The translations under genes and the position numbers were made by a program. This document shows positions 1 through 13,200 of a stretch of 64,000 nt of DNA, piece by piece; position 1 is the first letter of the stretch, and each line of letters begins with the position of its first letter. Source of the DNA: Formicarius rufipectus (lineage: Eukaryota; Chordata; Aves; Passeriformes; Formicariidae); assembly GCA_013399695.1 (NCBI GenBank), contig VXAU01001112.1:1-64000 (forward strand), written 5' to 3'. The notes below the pieces were generated by a model that was given only the letters and a program-made list of their open reading frames with translations, searched no databases and had not been told where the DNA came from.

Positions 1-3000
1 CCACCATCACTGGTCCACCCTGGGAGGACCTACCGCCCTTTTGGGAGGTAGAAAACATCAGAATGTAACTCCAGGTTCCCCTGGCAGTGTCTGAGACTTG
101 CCTTCCCAAGCCTTTGTAGACTTGGTTATTAAAGGCTGAAAGCTTTATCTGGGACCTGCAGAGTCAACACCCATGGTGGCAAATGATGTGGAGTTGTGTA
201 CATTGTTTCTTGCGTTTTTTGGGTAAGGTAATTTTCAGTTTTATATGGAGTTGGAAAAATGAAATAATATAAACAGATTGAGATTATATAAATGTTTAAA
301 CATTTACAAATGTATAAATGTATAAGAATATAAGCATTATATAAATGTTTGTGAGAAAACGAGGTTTCTGAAGTAACTTGTGCTGGATTAACACCTAGCT
401 CCCAAATTAATATCATACTTGAGAATAGATATTTAAATCATGCTTCACCTTTTTTTTTTTTTTTTTTTTTGAAAAATCCCAATTATTAGCTCCATAATCA
501 TGTCTTTTTTATACAGAAAAATCACTTAATAGAAAAATAAACTACATATTTTCTCTCCACTTACCTAGTTGCTATGTTACAAATTATAGATGAGGTACAC
601 TTTGATCATAAATGCTGTAATAACATTCATTGCTACATCAGAATAATAATTTTTGTAACCTGGTGTTCAGGCCCCATGGACACTGGCCTCAACAGACTAC
701 TCACAACAGGTGTTTCTGGCTGGTGGCAAGTACCTCATCAACTACTTTTTGAAAGTAGTGGAGAGAAGCAGGTTTCTTTTTCTTGGATTTCTTGGCTGTT
801 GAAGGATCAGCTTAGGTGCTCAGAAACTTTGAAATAATCGAATTCTTCATTTGTGGGCTGTGCCAAGTGAAAAGTAGATCAGAAAGCGAAAGTGTTAAGG
901 AGAATGAAGGCACTATAATCCCATTGAAATCTTCCCTGTGCTCCTGGAAGTACATTAGTTGATTATTCTTCTGACCCTGAATATGTTTAGCTTCAGGACT
1001 CAGGTAAAGACTCATTTCTGTAATTGCTTAGAAGTCAATAATTTAGAAGACACAGAAAGTCTGATAAGCTCTTGAATAGTGAGATTTCTTTTTTAAACAG
1101 CATTAGACAAAGTATTGACTATTATTAAATGTCTTAACACACATATGATAATTAAGCTAAGATTTTTTTTTAAATGCTACTAAAAAAACTGTATTTCATT
1201 GATTTGTTAACTTGACTGCTATGTAACATGTACATCTGAGCATTACACTCCCACCCTGAAAGGTTAAGTGCCTAGCCCAGCATATCCCAGCAAATTTAAA
1301 CATACATCAGTGTAAGCCTCTTACAATGTTTTGGAAGAATGACTCAGTTTTTCATAGCTGGCCAAGGTCTCACCTTGAGTCATACAAGTATCTAGGGCAT
1401 AAATGTGTCACTGTTGTAATCTAAAAACAAAAAAAACAAACTCTGGGAGGAGAGAAGGGTGTAACCACTCTTCCACCAGCCCTTTTCCACAGCTCCCATG
1501 CTCTCCCATGTGATATCTGGAAAAAGCAGAAAAGACCTCTAGTTCTTTTGACCCTCTAAGAGCAAACATATTTATCATTAACAGTGTTTATTATTGGAAT
1601 TTCTCCCTAAAATTATCTCTGGTTTTGGTTTTCTTCTCTTGAATTAATACTCTCTGGATTATATCTGACTGAAATCACTGGAGTATCATTCTCTTCATAA
1701 GGAGGCTGGAGGAAATCCCTGAGATTTTTAGTGGAAAACCAGGGTTGAAGCAGTCTGAGATTTTCAGGAGCAGTGAAGGGTTCCTTGGTAGCAGTGAGCT
1801 CTGCTGAACATTAGTTTGGACAGCACTGTACATGAGTCTGGGTAGCAGCCAGCACAGACCTTGGGATTTTAAACCAAAAGCTCTATGCAGGCTGATTTGT
1901 GTTAACTGAATGTCACAGCTGTCCTAGGGCAGCACACTGGAGAGGAAAATCAAGCCAGCTGCTGCCATCAGGGTGAGGGCAAGTTGTATGGAGCTGCAGC
2001 TTTTCCCGGAGAAAGTTGTTTTCATTACTCTCTTCATAGGAGGAGCAAGTGAATTTGGCTCTATAGGGCTTGATAGCTTCACTGCATTTCTCATCTCCCC
2101 TCTACCTTTATTATTCAGTAGTAAAACCAGCCTCTCTCTTAGTCTTTATCCTTTCTACAGTAAAAGACACTTTTCCTCAACTGGAGCAACAGCTTCGAAT
2201 ACACTCATTCTTAAGAAACACAATAGCATTACCCTGAGAAACAACTTTGAAAGAGGGGTTTTGTCAGTGCTAATTTAGAAGGTTTTTGGTACTATTTAAA
2301 AAAAATACATTCTTCTGCTCTTCAAGGAAGTAGGATTACTGTAAGTAAACTGAACTGCATGAAAGATTCTTATAGCAGTTTTTTCTGCAAACCTTAATTT
2401 ACCTGCAAGACCAATCTGTGATTTGTTTTGTATTCTAGAGTCTCATTACAAAGAAGATAGAAATACAATAAAAAACTGTCATGTGTCTTAAAAAACTCAG
2501 TTTTACCTTAGGATACTTTGGGGGTCTTCTTAAACTGCAAGACCTATCACAAGAATTGGTAATATAAGTAGGTAAAAGTCATTTTCATATCTCTGTTTTA
2601 TTTTGGACAACCTTTATTACCTGACTAACTGATCTCAAAATTCAGGTAAGAACATTGTATTGATATCAGTAAATCCAATATTTTTTTAACTTCATTCCCA
2701 GCAACATAACATACTCTTATGCAAAGGAGGCAAGAGAAAGGCTGGTGATTTGTCCATAGCAGACAAAAATTAAATTTATTCTGTGATTTCTCACTGTGGG
2801 TTTTTTTTTTTTCCCTACCAGCATTAGTCTGGAGAGCCTGTAGGAACAATAATCTGCTATGCATTTGTATTGTGTCAGCATAGTGGGAAGTGCAAAGGTC
2901 TTTTAATGATAAACCACATAAAGACAAACATTGTATTGCAGCCTGGAGAACAGTGGTGTCAGTGCCCTTGGTGCCAAGTTCATTCATCATTTGACAAGTT

Positions 3001-3429
3001 GATGAATAAGGGTGTCTTCAAACAGGAATTCAGAGAACACTCATGGTGTTAGCCTTGGTGGCCATAATTCTGTTTTTGTGAAGTCTTATCCCAATATTCT
3101 CAATAGTGATCCTTGCAGCATGTTTCATGATGTACTTTGACTTAGGTTGTTGGAAGAGAATATGGTTCTGGGAACACAGTTCTCTGAGTTAACAAAATTA
3201 GTTTTTCTCTGCCTTTCATTTTCCTAAAGTTGTTTTCTCTTTTTCTGTAGACCATCCCCACTGAAGGAGACTGCCTGGAGGTAGCGCTGGTACCTCAGCT
3301 GGCATTTTTCTACTCCTATACCCTACCAGCACAAACTCAACCTATTGTAAATGAAACTTTTGCAAGTGGTTACAACCAGCATGTTGTTTGCGAAAGTGAG
3401 TGGCCGGACACCAGTAAGGCATTAACAGA
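1..3429. other. upstream intergenic sequence, no gene recognised
   Basis: AT-rich sequence before the GDA promoter. I see no exon of a known neighbour and no recognisable repeat. There is a poly-T run at about 451-470. Short open frames occur, for example 2,625-2,990 on the - strand, but none has recognisable domains or supporting splice sites. Confidence 0.5.
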
Positions 3430-4240
3430 CACCTTATCGGAGAACCCACCGCTTCCCAGGGAGTAACTGAGAACCCAAAACCCGCCATTGCTCCGGGCTT
3501 CCGTGCCCCTTGAACAGGGAAGGACCCATCTCCAGAACGGGGGAGCTAGCAACGGGGCAGGCTGAGTGTTCGGGGCCAAGGGCAGCCCCCACACCTCCCG
3601 TCCGTCGGCCGCGGGGGAAGGGGCTGGCCCGCTCTCCCGCCCTCCTTTCGCCGAAACCACTCCCCGAAGACAAAGTCACCAAGGGGTGGGGAAATGGTGA
3701 CAGCTCCAGGAAGCCGCCGGCGGCACCGGGAGACACCGAGGGGCGGCAGCCCGCTGGCTGGGAGCTCCCGCCCGCCGCTCCGAGCCCGCCGCCATGGACA
3801 CCCCGCAGCGCCCGCCGCTCGCCCACGTCTTCAAGGGGACCTTCGTGCACTCCAGCGCCTCCACACCCATGGAGATCCTCCACGGGCACCTTCTGGGGGT
3901 GGACGATAACGGGACAGTGAGTGGGGGTGCTCGGGCGGGTGCGGTCCGGGCGGCGGGGGCACGGGGAGGTGTCGCAGAGCCCCTTTGGGCCGCTCCGGTC
4001 CGCTCCGTCGGGACGGTGGTACCCGGCAGAGTCCTGCGCTTCCCCAGGGTCCGCAGAGGAAGTGAAAATGATCCTTTTTGGCCCCGAGTGCGCGTCCGGG
4101 GGTGGCGAGAGGCAGGGTCGGCTCCGCCAGTCTGTTGGGAGAAGGCGGAAAAATTTCGCACTCATGTCCGTCGGGAAAGCGCCGCGGAGAAGGGATTTCT
4201 CACTTGCAGGACCCAGAGGTAGCCGGAATGGAGCGTCTCC
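3430..4240 (+). promoter_or_regulatory. GDA: CpG island and promoter of GDA
   Basis: The sequence changes sharply from AT-rich to strongly GC-rich with dense CG dinucleotides at about 3,430 and back again at about 4,240. Coding exon 1 of GDA sits inside it, so the island should hold the transcription start and 5' UTR. I see no convincing TATA box close upstream of the start codon, which fits a dispersed CpG-island promoter. The exact start site cannot be placed from sequence alone. All long open frames across this island are low-complexity artefacts of high GC content. Confidence 0.75.
3794..3916 (+). CDS. GDA: GDA exon 1 (residues 1-41)
   Basis: It begins MDTPQRPPLAHVFKGTF, matching the family N-terminus (PPLAH-F-GTFVHS). 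It ends at codon Thr41, phase 0, before donor GTGAGTGG. Intron 1 (3917-8213) is the longest in the gene. It holds a (CT)n run at 6597-6620 and no repeat I can name. Confidence 0.95.
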
Positions 4241-7200
4241 TCGCACGAATCTCAGCCGAAATCAGTTTTTGAGGTGTGCCGAGTGTTCCCAGAACAGCAG
4301 GGCGCCTAGACTGGGCATTCTTTCAGTGTCTGGTTTCTTTCAGTTTCGCAAGCGGGTTTTTCATTCTCAAAGTATCTAAACGATGACTATAAGTAATTGC
4401 AGTAATGCACAGATTTTTGAGTGAGGTTCTTTTGTTTTCTTGCAAAAAAACCCCCTCCATGGCGTATACCCATAGCATTAGGGATTTTGGGCATGTTACT
4501 GGTACAAGCCAAGCTTAAAACAAGCATTCCACTTATGATACAGGATCGATTCTGGCAGGGAAGCTGTGTCATTCCCTTCACAATATCACACTTGAAACTC
4601 AGTTTTACAGAGGAGGTTGTGTAGGTAGACTAGACTCAATAACATATATGGGCTCTCTGTGTAAAATTTAAAAAGTATTTTTCTTTCCTATGACTAAATA
4701 GTCAGGCTGTCAATGTGTCAGGCTTCAGTAACATTTGAAATTTGTAAAAGCACATATTGAGACATAATAGCATTTATTTTCTCTATTTAAATAGGTTCAA
4801 GTGGGCTTGTTTCAAGACATCTGCTATAGATGTTGAGTCTAGTGCAGGGTGTATCAAGGTCTATGAGGGGCTGTATTTTGATCTACAGAAGGAGAATAAG
4901 AGTTTACATAATTATGTATTACCTATGTTCACTAAAAACAATAGTGTTGAATGAAAAAAAGGATGTGGTTGGTCCTGTTTTGCAGTGTGAGACTCTACCT
5001 GTCCTTCAAGGGAGGTAAAATGTCAGCTCTCTCTGCTTTGTCTCTAGATGTAAAGGAAGATTTAGTGAGGAAAACACTGTTGTCAGGTATGAAAACCCGA
5101 ATTGTTGTCAAGATAGTGAAGTAGAGACCGTGTGTAGGTGAGTGGTTTTCAGAACAGTGCAGTGTTACTCTTGAGGAACAGCAGGTAGAAAGAGCAGCCT
5201 TCCTCGGGGTAAAGGAAACAGACACAGGTGCAAAATGTGAGTTATCATTGAAACATTGGTGTAATTAACCTAGCTGAGTAGAATATTAAGCCAGTAGAAA
5301 GAGTATTAAGATAAAAGCTGCTGTTGAAGTAATGAAAAGAGCAAGAGTTGTGGAATAAGGGTTAATATTTCAAAGTATTTGATTTAAGACTACTGGGACA
5401 TCAAGTGGAAATGTACTAGCTCTACAAGGAAGAAGATATCAAGGTATCAACACCCATCTGGAGTTCATTACTTAAGATTTTTCAACGTGTTGTGTGTATC
5501 CTTTAACAACTGGGTATAACAGGTGTTCTTGTCTCTCATTTAGCCTCACATTCCAGTTTTGAGAACTAGGTAAGCAATAGGCATCACATATCTAATTGCA
5601 AAAATCCTTTCATGACATTGTGAACAGAGGAAAGAGCAGGTAAGAGGGCAAAGAAGGATGGATCCCTTCTCATGTTCATCCATGAATGTCATAGCTAGAA
5701 ACAAAGTAACATGGGCTCTGTTGGACCAAAAAAACCTGTATTCCTTCAGCCAGTATAATTCATTTTCCATTCTCTAGTTAGCAAAGTTGTTTGCATTGTG
5801 GTGCTTGAAGGCACTTAGGTTTTGCTGCATCAGGATTGATGCACAGTTTGTCAGCTATGCTTTGATGGAGGAACTTTGGGCATCACTTGGAATAAAAAAG
5901 GCCTGAATTAGGGAGACCTCAGCTCCACGACTTCAGATCCTTTAGCCCCATCACGTGTGACACATGAGAACTTACAGAAGTGTTTGGACAATGCTGTTTT
6001 CAGCTATTTGATCCTACTTTTTGTGAATATACCTTTCCCAAAGTGCCAATTCTTCTCTTTGACTTCCTTCTTTACAAGCTGAAGATCTTAGTCCTGCCTA
6101 TGCACTTCTACACTTCTCTTGATTCTTTAGTGGCACTACCATAGAAATTTTTTCTTGCTTCTGCTGTATTAAGATCCAGAAGTAATTTAAAGAACAGTCC
6201 ACCAGGTTGGTTACATGAATGCACAATCAAATACTGGAACAAATGTCCAGGCAGAGGACCTCAAAGACCTTAAAGCATTCAGTGCTAGAAAGGTGTCCAG
6301 ACCAAATGCATCCTAAAGCAATGGTGAACATCTCTTGGCTGACTAAGGAGTTCCACTGAGAAGTTTGTTTGAAAACAGTATAGATGTCTTACTGATTAGC
6401 CTTTGGCCTCATTTTATAATAATGGAGCAGTTGTCAGGTTTAGAATTGATTTCACATGTTCCCCTGGAACATATTTTCTTCATTTTTTTTCACAATTTGA
6501 GTATTTTATTTATCTGCTCCCTAAGAGTGCATAACAGCCACTGCTTTTCCATGGCAACGCCTGTTTCCAGAATTTGTCATCTTGTGCTTCATGTTCCTCT
6601 CTCTCTCTCTCTCTCTCTCTCCTTTTTTTTCCTCCTTCTTCCCCCCTCTTCCCCCAGAAACTCTAACATTACTCATTCTATATCCATTTTGATTTCAGTG
6701 TCTGAATGACATTTCCTTTATTGCCCATCAGAAACTTCAGTAGGTCTTTATTCCAAACATTCTGCAGCTATACAGATCATTAAGTTAGCTGTATTTCTTA
6801 TTGGAATGAGAGATACTGCATCAAGTGAACTATTAATAGAATACTATAATCTTGCAATTTTTCTTAGTGTGGTATATGGTGTGATTTTAATGTATTTTCT
6901 GTCTAAAATTGTAAAACATATGCTTTTTAGACAATGTAAATAAAGTAAGCTGTATCTTCCATTAAAAGACTAGGCAACCAAAAACTGGTCAGCAGCCCTT
7001 GCTGATTTTTGTCTTGGGGAAAATTAGAAAATGGTAAATGGTAAATTTTTATGCCAAAGGTCTCATACATAAAAAATTGGCATGCAAATAACTGGTAAAC
7101 CACACTTTTTTACTCCTCTTGCCCCTCCTCTTAAGTTTCTTCCTATTGCCATTTTACAAATACTTTGTATTGTCCATTTTAATAATTTTGTTTGTTTTTC

Positions 7201-10200
7201 AACTGCTGCCTTAGAAACTCCTGTTATGAGGATGATGCAGGCTCTTACACCAAGAAGACCATGAATTGATTTCTAGCAGAAGCTGTGGTTAGGCAAGAAT
7301 TCTTAAACCCCTGGTTAAGCAGTCTTTGGCCAAGGGAGGCATCAAGGCTCTCTACTCTGTCAAGTACTGAGGAAACCTGGACTCTACCTAGAGCCTGTAG
7401 CAGGCATTGCAGTTCCCAAGCTCCAAAATCTTTGTTTCTTGGAGAGTTGTTGTGCCTATTATTGATGGACCAGAGAAACAAAGAGCTGAGAATTCAGGTC
7501 TCAAGAATCATGTTGTAGATTAAAATACCATGGAATTTAAAAATAAATAGAAAGTATGCTAAAATTATGACATGGCAACAGCAAGTCATCATCAGTACAG
7601 TCAGTGTTCTCTAGGAGTCAATTGGGGTTGAGTTTGTCTTCAGATTGTAGGGGTTTATTTTGAAATAAATAAAGATCTTAGCATCTTTTTAGCCTGTTCT
7701 GTAAAATGAAAATAGTATCCACATTTTTCTGCTCAATTTCTTTTTGCATTGTAGGCACTGAATACATTTAAAAAAACCCCAACATTCATGATACAAACAG
7801 AAAATAAGAAAATATTTAGCTCAGTGTCAGTTAGTCCTAGGCAAAGCAATTAATTTGACCCTTCTGATTGTGCATACTGTAAGTGCCCAGGAACGGACTG
7901 TACTGCTGGCATGTTACATTGCAGGAACGCTGGTGAAAACCAAGGTCTCTACAGGACTGCCTGAGTATTACCTGAGAGTGAATTAATTGTTTTATTGCAA
8001 GTTACAAGATGGGTGTGGTTATTCACTGGATTGTGAGAAGGTATTTCAAAACCATGCTTGATAGTCAGGAAGAACAAGTATTTCAATGCAAACCTATGAC
8101 CTTCGTAATAAGTGTGCAAAATCTGCTTTAAAATAAAACTTTTTTTTTGCCTTCTCATAAAGCTGATATGGGATGTAGGTTTAAATTACCTAACTGTGTT
8201 TTCTTTCTTTTAGATTGTGTTTTTGGAAAAGACTGATCAGCAAGAGCAACTGACTGAGAAGTGGGGTTTCAAAACATCTGACATAAGAAACCTGAGTAAA
8301 CAGTATGTGTTTTGTTTAGATTAATTTCAGCAAATGCAGTTTATTCACAGAGTGAAGTAAAGTGAGTCTCTGTGAATACATTTTTGGCAAGGAGCACATA
8401 AAATCCAATTCAATGTGTAAAACTCCATTTCATATCATTGAGAGCTCTTTACCCAAAGCTACCTGTGCCCTGGATGGGTCATGGAGGGAGGACTGTCCAT
8501 GTGCTTTTTGCATTCCTTGGTTTGAGACTGCAGACATGGCTGAATTGGGCTGGCTGATGTACACTGCACAGACCAAAATGCCAAATTTAATTTTCACACA
8601 TAACCACTTCTGTGCTCACAGAAGTAAATTCTGTTCCTTCTTGAGACTACATTTTATATCCCTTGTGTTAGCGGTGAGCTATGCCTAAATAAAGTGAAAC
8701 TCTAGGCTTAATAAATGTAAGTAATGCTGACACTATATAGATATAGATACACATAAATAATATAGAGTAAAAGTGGAGTATTTTTGTAAATACAGTGGTC
8801 TGGAAGCCAGTGGCATTCTAAATGTATCCATGCAAAAAAGTGTGATTGTGGCCAAATCTCTTTTTCAGGTGGGTTCTACAGTGGAGTAATTTTAGTTACT
8901 GTGAAATCAGTTTGCCTTTGTTGGTATTTAAGCTGGGTCAATATTAGAGATAACTGGATTCTTATTATGCTCTTCTATTAACTACATATATGTGTTTGTC
9001 TCTGTAAATTCAACTACTGCATACCAAAAAAGGGATATGGGTAGAGGTATGGTAGGAGTTGATAGGCTGATGCTGAAAGAGGCAGGATAGTCTGTACTTG
9101 CTATTTACTTTGGTGGATTTTGCTCAAATGTACTGTTTAAGACAAAACATGGAAAATTTTGAGATATATTTGACTATTATAACTTTATTTTTTTCCCTAG
9201 TGAATTCTTCATGCCAGGATTGGTTGATACACACATTCATGCTCCTCAGTATGCATATACTGGTACAAGAGTAGACCTGCCTCTTTTGCAGTGGTTGACT
9301 ACCTACACATTCCCAACAGAAGCCAAATACCAAGACGGTGGTTTTGCAGAAGAAGTGTACACCAGAGTTGTTGTAAGTCCTGCAAACAACATTTACCTAC
9401 TTGACAACATTCATATTTGTGAAATTTAGGTATGTTCAGAAGGTCAGCAGAAAGAGTAGAGCATGTTTTAATGCCATGAAAACCAGATAAAACCAACAGA
9501 TAGCCACTCTTCTAATTGCCAGCCAAGGTTGTCCCATCTTAGCTTCAGTCTTGTTCTGTTGTTGCTGACAAGATAGTTTGTTTAATCACAGGGCTAACAA
9601 TGAACATGTTTATTATCCTTTCTGACTACAACGACCAACGTTTAAGACTACTCTCAGAGGCAGTATAGCCAGAAGGTTCAGGCAACTTCAATGAAGAAAT
9701 AGCCAAGCTTAGTAAAAAAAAAAAAAAAACAAAATTCAGAGAGTATTTCCTTTGCTGCACAAAAATCCTCTATTATGAAATTATCTTCTTCAAAGACTAC
9801 ATGAAAGAGAAAAGTCTTCATAGACAACAAATCTGGTATGTCTTTGAGCAATTAAGAAAGGCACTTCGTCTGCTGAGGTCCTTGCAGCAGGAAAATCTTT
9901 CACTGAAGGGGCTTTAGATGGAGTCTGTCAATGGTATTGTGGCACAAAGAGAGAGACTTTCTTAGGGTTCTGGTTCTGAGCAGTATAAAGGCTTTAAGGT
10001 CCACTGGTTGAAAAATAGCGGCTAGGTCACATTTCAGAGTACTAGTTTTGTCCTGTAGCTGTAATTTATCCTTTAATATGTGGACTGAAATATCTTCAAC
10101 AGATTAAATTAATTAGCTAGCATAATTTGCCTTCCATTTGTCTTTTACTGTGACAGCATGTGTTGTCAAAATAATAATATAACGAAGCTGAAATAAATAG

Positions 10201-13200
10201 TTATATTGTCCTTGCCACATGAATTTAAAAAGAAATTACTTTCTGCCATCTGCCATAATAAAAAAACATAGAAATATCTTGGCCATAAGCTCTAGTTACA
10301 AGCACACATGCATTCAACTGCTTAAAACATAGAGGTGATCTCACTTTCCAGCTGTGTACCTCAACATACTGTGAGAGTTCTCACCGTGTGACCTCAGTAC
10401 AGCTAAAGTACTCACTGTGCAAGGTGTTTAACAACATCATCAGGAGAGGAACTGCCAGTGAGAGATGGAAGTTAGTTATAGGAGCTTCAACACAATGGTA
10501 AAGCTTTCCACAGGTGTTTAAAAAAAGACAGGGGCAGGAAAATGTCTTCGCCTACTAGTCACTTCATAGTGTTCAGAGGGGCTAATATTACTTATGTTAG
10601 ATGTTAGAATGTTAGATGTTAGAAATAGGACTAAACCTGCAGGGAGCAGGTATTTTTTCAGATGTGTCGTTGTACTTTTGATGTTGTAATGAAAACATAG
10701 TGAATTTCAAATCAAAATGCTATTTCCATTAAACATTTTGTATAATCAGCAAAAAAAAATCCAATTCAGGTGAAATTTGCCCACTTTTAGCTGGAACCTC
10801 TTCTGATCCCTCCTTAGGAAAGCTGATTCTTTATGCTGATGATTTGGAAACAGAGTTTAAGTTTCATTTAACAATGTTGTTAGGATTCCAGAATTAGAGA
10901 ATTCTGGATTTTGAAAGCTAAGAAAGACAAAGGTAGTTTGTCTCAGTAAAGATTTTTTGAGGTTCACTTTTGGAATCCTTAAAAACTTTAATTTGAATAA
11001 GGAAAAGACAGCTTGGCTTCGTGTTCGTCAGGTAAGTAGCTCTAGTCATTGTCAACATTGTATTGAATGTCCTGCCTTCTCTCTCTTTAAAAAATGGAAG
11101 AAAATTCTCAAATTACTTGGTAGCAAGAATCCAAATATGTAATTTTAACTTGTATGTTGGATAAGTAGTCAATATTGAATGCATCAGTCCCAAGATAAAG
11201 GGGAGCTATAAATTTCATCATGAAATAATGTACCTAAAATTGTACCTAATTTGCTGTTATGTTCTCCAAAAGTAATATGAACAGCAGTCAGCTACCATCT
11301 CCTTTCAAATTGTATAATGAAATAAATAATTCGATTGCAGTCTGAGAAGTTTTACTCAGTTTACTTTTACCTTTATGTTTGTCGGTTTGCATTTGGGTTT
11401 TGATACACAAAAACTCTGACTAGTTTTGCCAGCCACATTAGGTGGCCAAAACAAAACCACTGCTTTTCCCAAAAGCCCTGCTCTGTTAACATTAGATAAA
11501 CAGTGCTTCACTGTGAAAATTGGAGAGCCTTTCAAAACCAGAAAATCACAAAATTGACTAGTTGTTCATATTTCTAAGTATAGAGTATTTCGTGTTTGAG
11601 GGACAACATATAGACTGGTTTCCATGGGTTTAGCCATTGCAAAAATTCTGTGAGGAATTTTTGTATGTATTAACACTCAGACTTAAAAAAGCTATTATGA
11701 AATTAAAAATCTATATTTTACCTTCCCGCTTCACTGCACAATTTCACAATAACTAAATGTTCTTGCAGTTTGAAATGAGAGTGCCTGTTCTGCATTTTGG
11801 CAGCTTTACTGTGTTTTTTTTTTTTNCAGTTAAAACTGGTTTCTTTTTATAGAGACGAACTCTAAAGAATGGCACGACTACAGCTTGCTACTTTGCAACA
11901 ATTCACACAGATACTTCTCTTCTTCTTGCTGAAATTGTAGGTAAGACTAATAGTTAGTTTTGAAGGATTCTGTGTGAATCATAAACAGAGTTTAGAAGTT
12001 TTAGACTAGCTAGGCATCTGGCTTTCTACTAATCTGCTTTTAATTCATTGTACCTGCCATACCATATCCCCAAAGCCCATCTCAGTTACTCTTGTTCGCT
12101 TCACTGCCCCTGTCCTACTGTTGTTTCTGCCTGTCTCTTCACTCCCAAACTGGCTGCTGGCTGACCCTGAATTAGATCTGATGGAGTTGCTCTCCAGCTG
12201 CAGTCCTCTGCTCTTTCTAACCTTTTGCTGTTTGAGGTTTAAAAGGCTGAATGTCAGTGCATTAATTTCCTGATACTCTTAAGTTTCAGCTGATAATTAG
12301 TGGCAAAAATCTCCACACACCCTCTGAAATCAGGAAAGTGGGAGCTGCATCAGGATCTTATCCTTCTCTTCTCTTCAGAGTTGTAAACGTCTGCCAGTTG
12401 CAAATGTTGTGATTCTTGCAGGATTTCTGAAGGCTGAGACAGCTCCCAAAGCAGAAAAATTTATTAAGAATCTCAGTGTTTTTCAAAAATTACCTCATCT
12501 TTCTGATTTTGGAAAATTTTGAAACTGCTGCATTCAACAACTCAAACTGTAAAAGTGGATAAAGAGATCTAATTTAGAAGCACATTTCGCAGCCTAGAAT
12601 TGAGTATTATATGCATGTCTTACACATGAATTCTTATTTATTCATGTGGCATGGATGAACCTCAAGAAAGAAACTAGAATAGCTCTGAAAATTTTCTCCC
12701 TCTGTGTGTGGGAGGCACATTAGCAACCTCACTCCTTTCTCCTAAGGAGAGATGGTTTGCTGAGATCTTTGTGTTTTTTCTCATTTCAGGGTAGTCATCT
12801 ACTACAGCTACTGTGCTTTAGTGCTTATGTTTCTCATGCTTTATTTCACAGCCATCTTCATAAACTACCGTTATGAATTCTGGTTGTAGTTATCCTACAA
12901 TAATCTAGTCCTTAATTATAACATTTATGAAGTTATAATATGGAAGAGGAGAATGCCTATTTAAATATTGCGTGTTTGCTTTTTTCCTTTTTATCCTTAA
13001 AAGTCACGTGAATAGTCCCAACTTAGAGATAAGACAAGAGCATGTATTTTGTTCATTTTAAATGAAGATGGGTGGGGTAGATTTTGCTTTTGTATTTCAG
13101 CTTTGATAGTCGTTTTCGAGAACCTGTGATTCTGAAACTTATACTCTAATGCATCTTAACAGATAAATTTGGTCAACGAGCATTTGTTGGAAAAGTCTGC

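Noticed and set aside
3434..4246. 270-codon - strand frame and others in the GDA island
   Set aside because: Antisense and alternative-frame shadows of GC-rich promoter DNA and GDA exon 1.
8362..8688. 108-codon frame after GDA exon 2
   Set aside because: Intronic; no splice sites joining it to the gene and no similarity I recognise. GDA reads cleanly from exon 2 to exon 3 without it.
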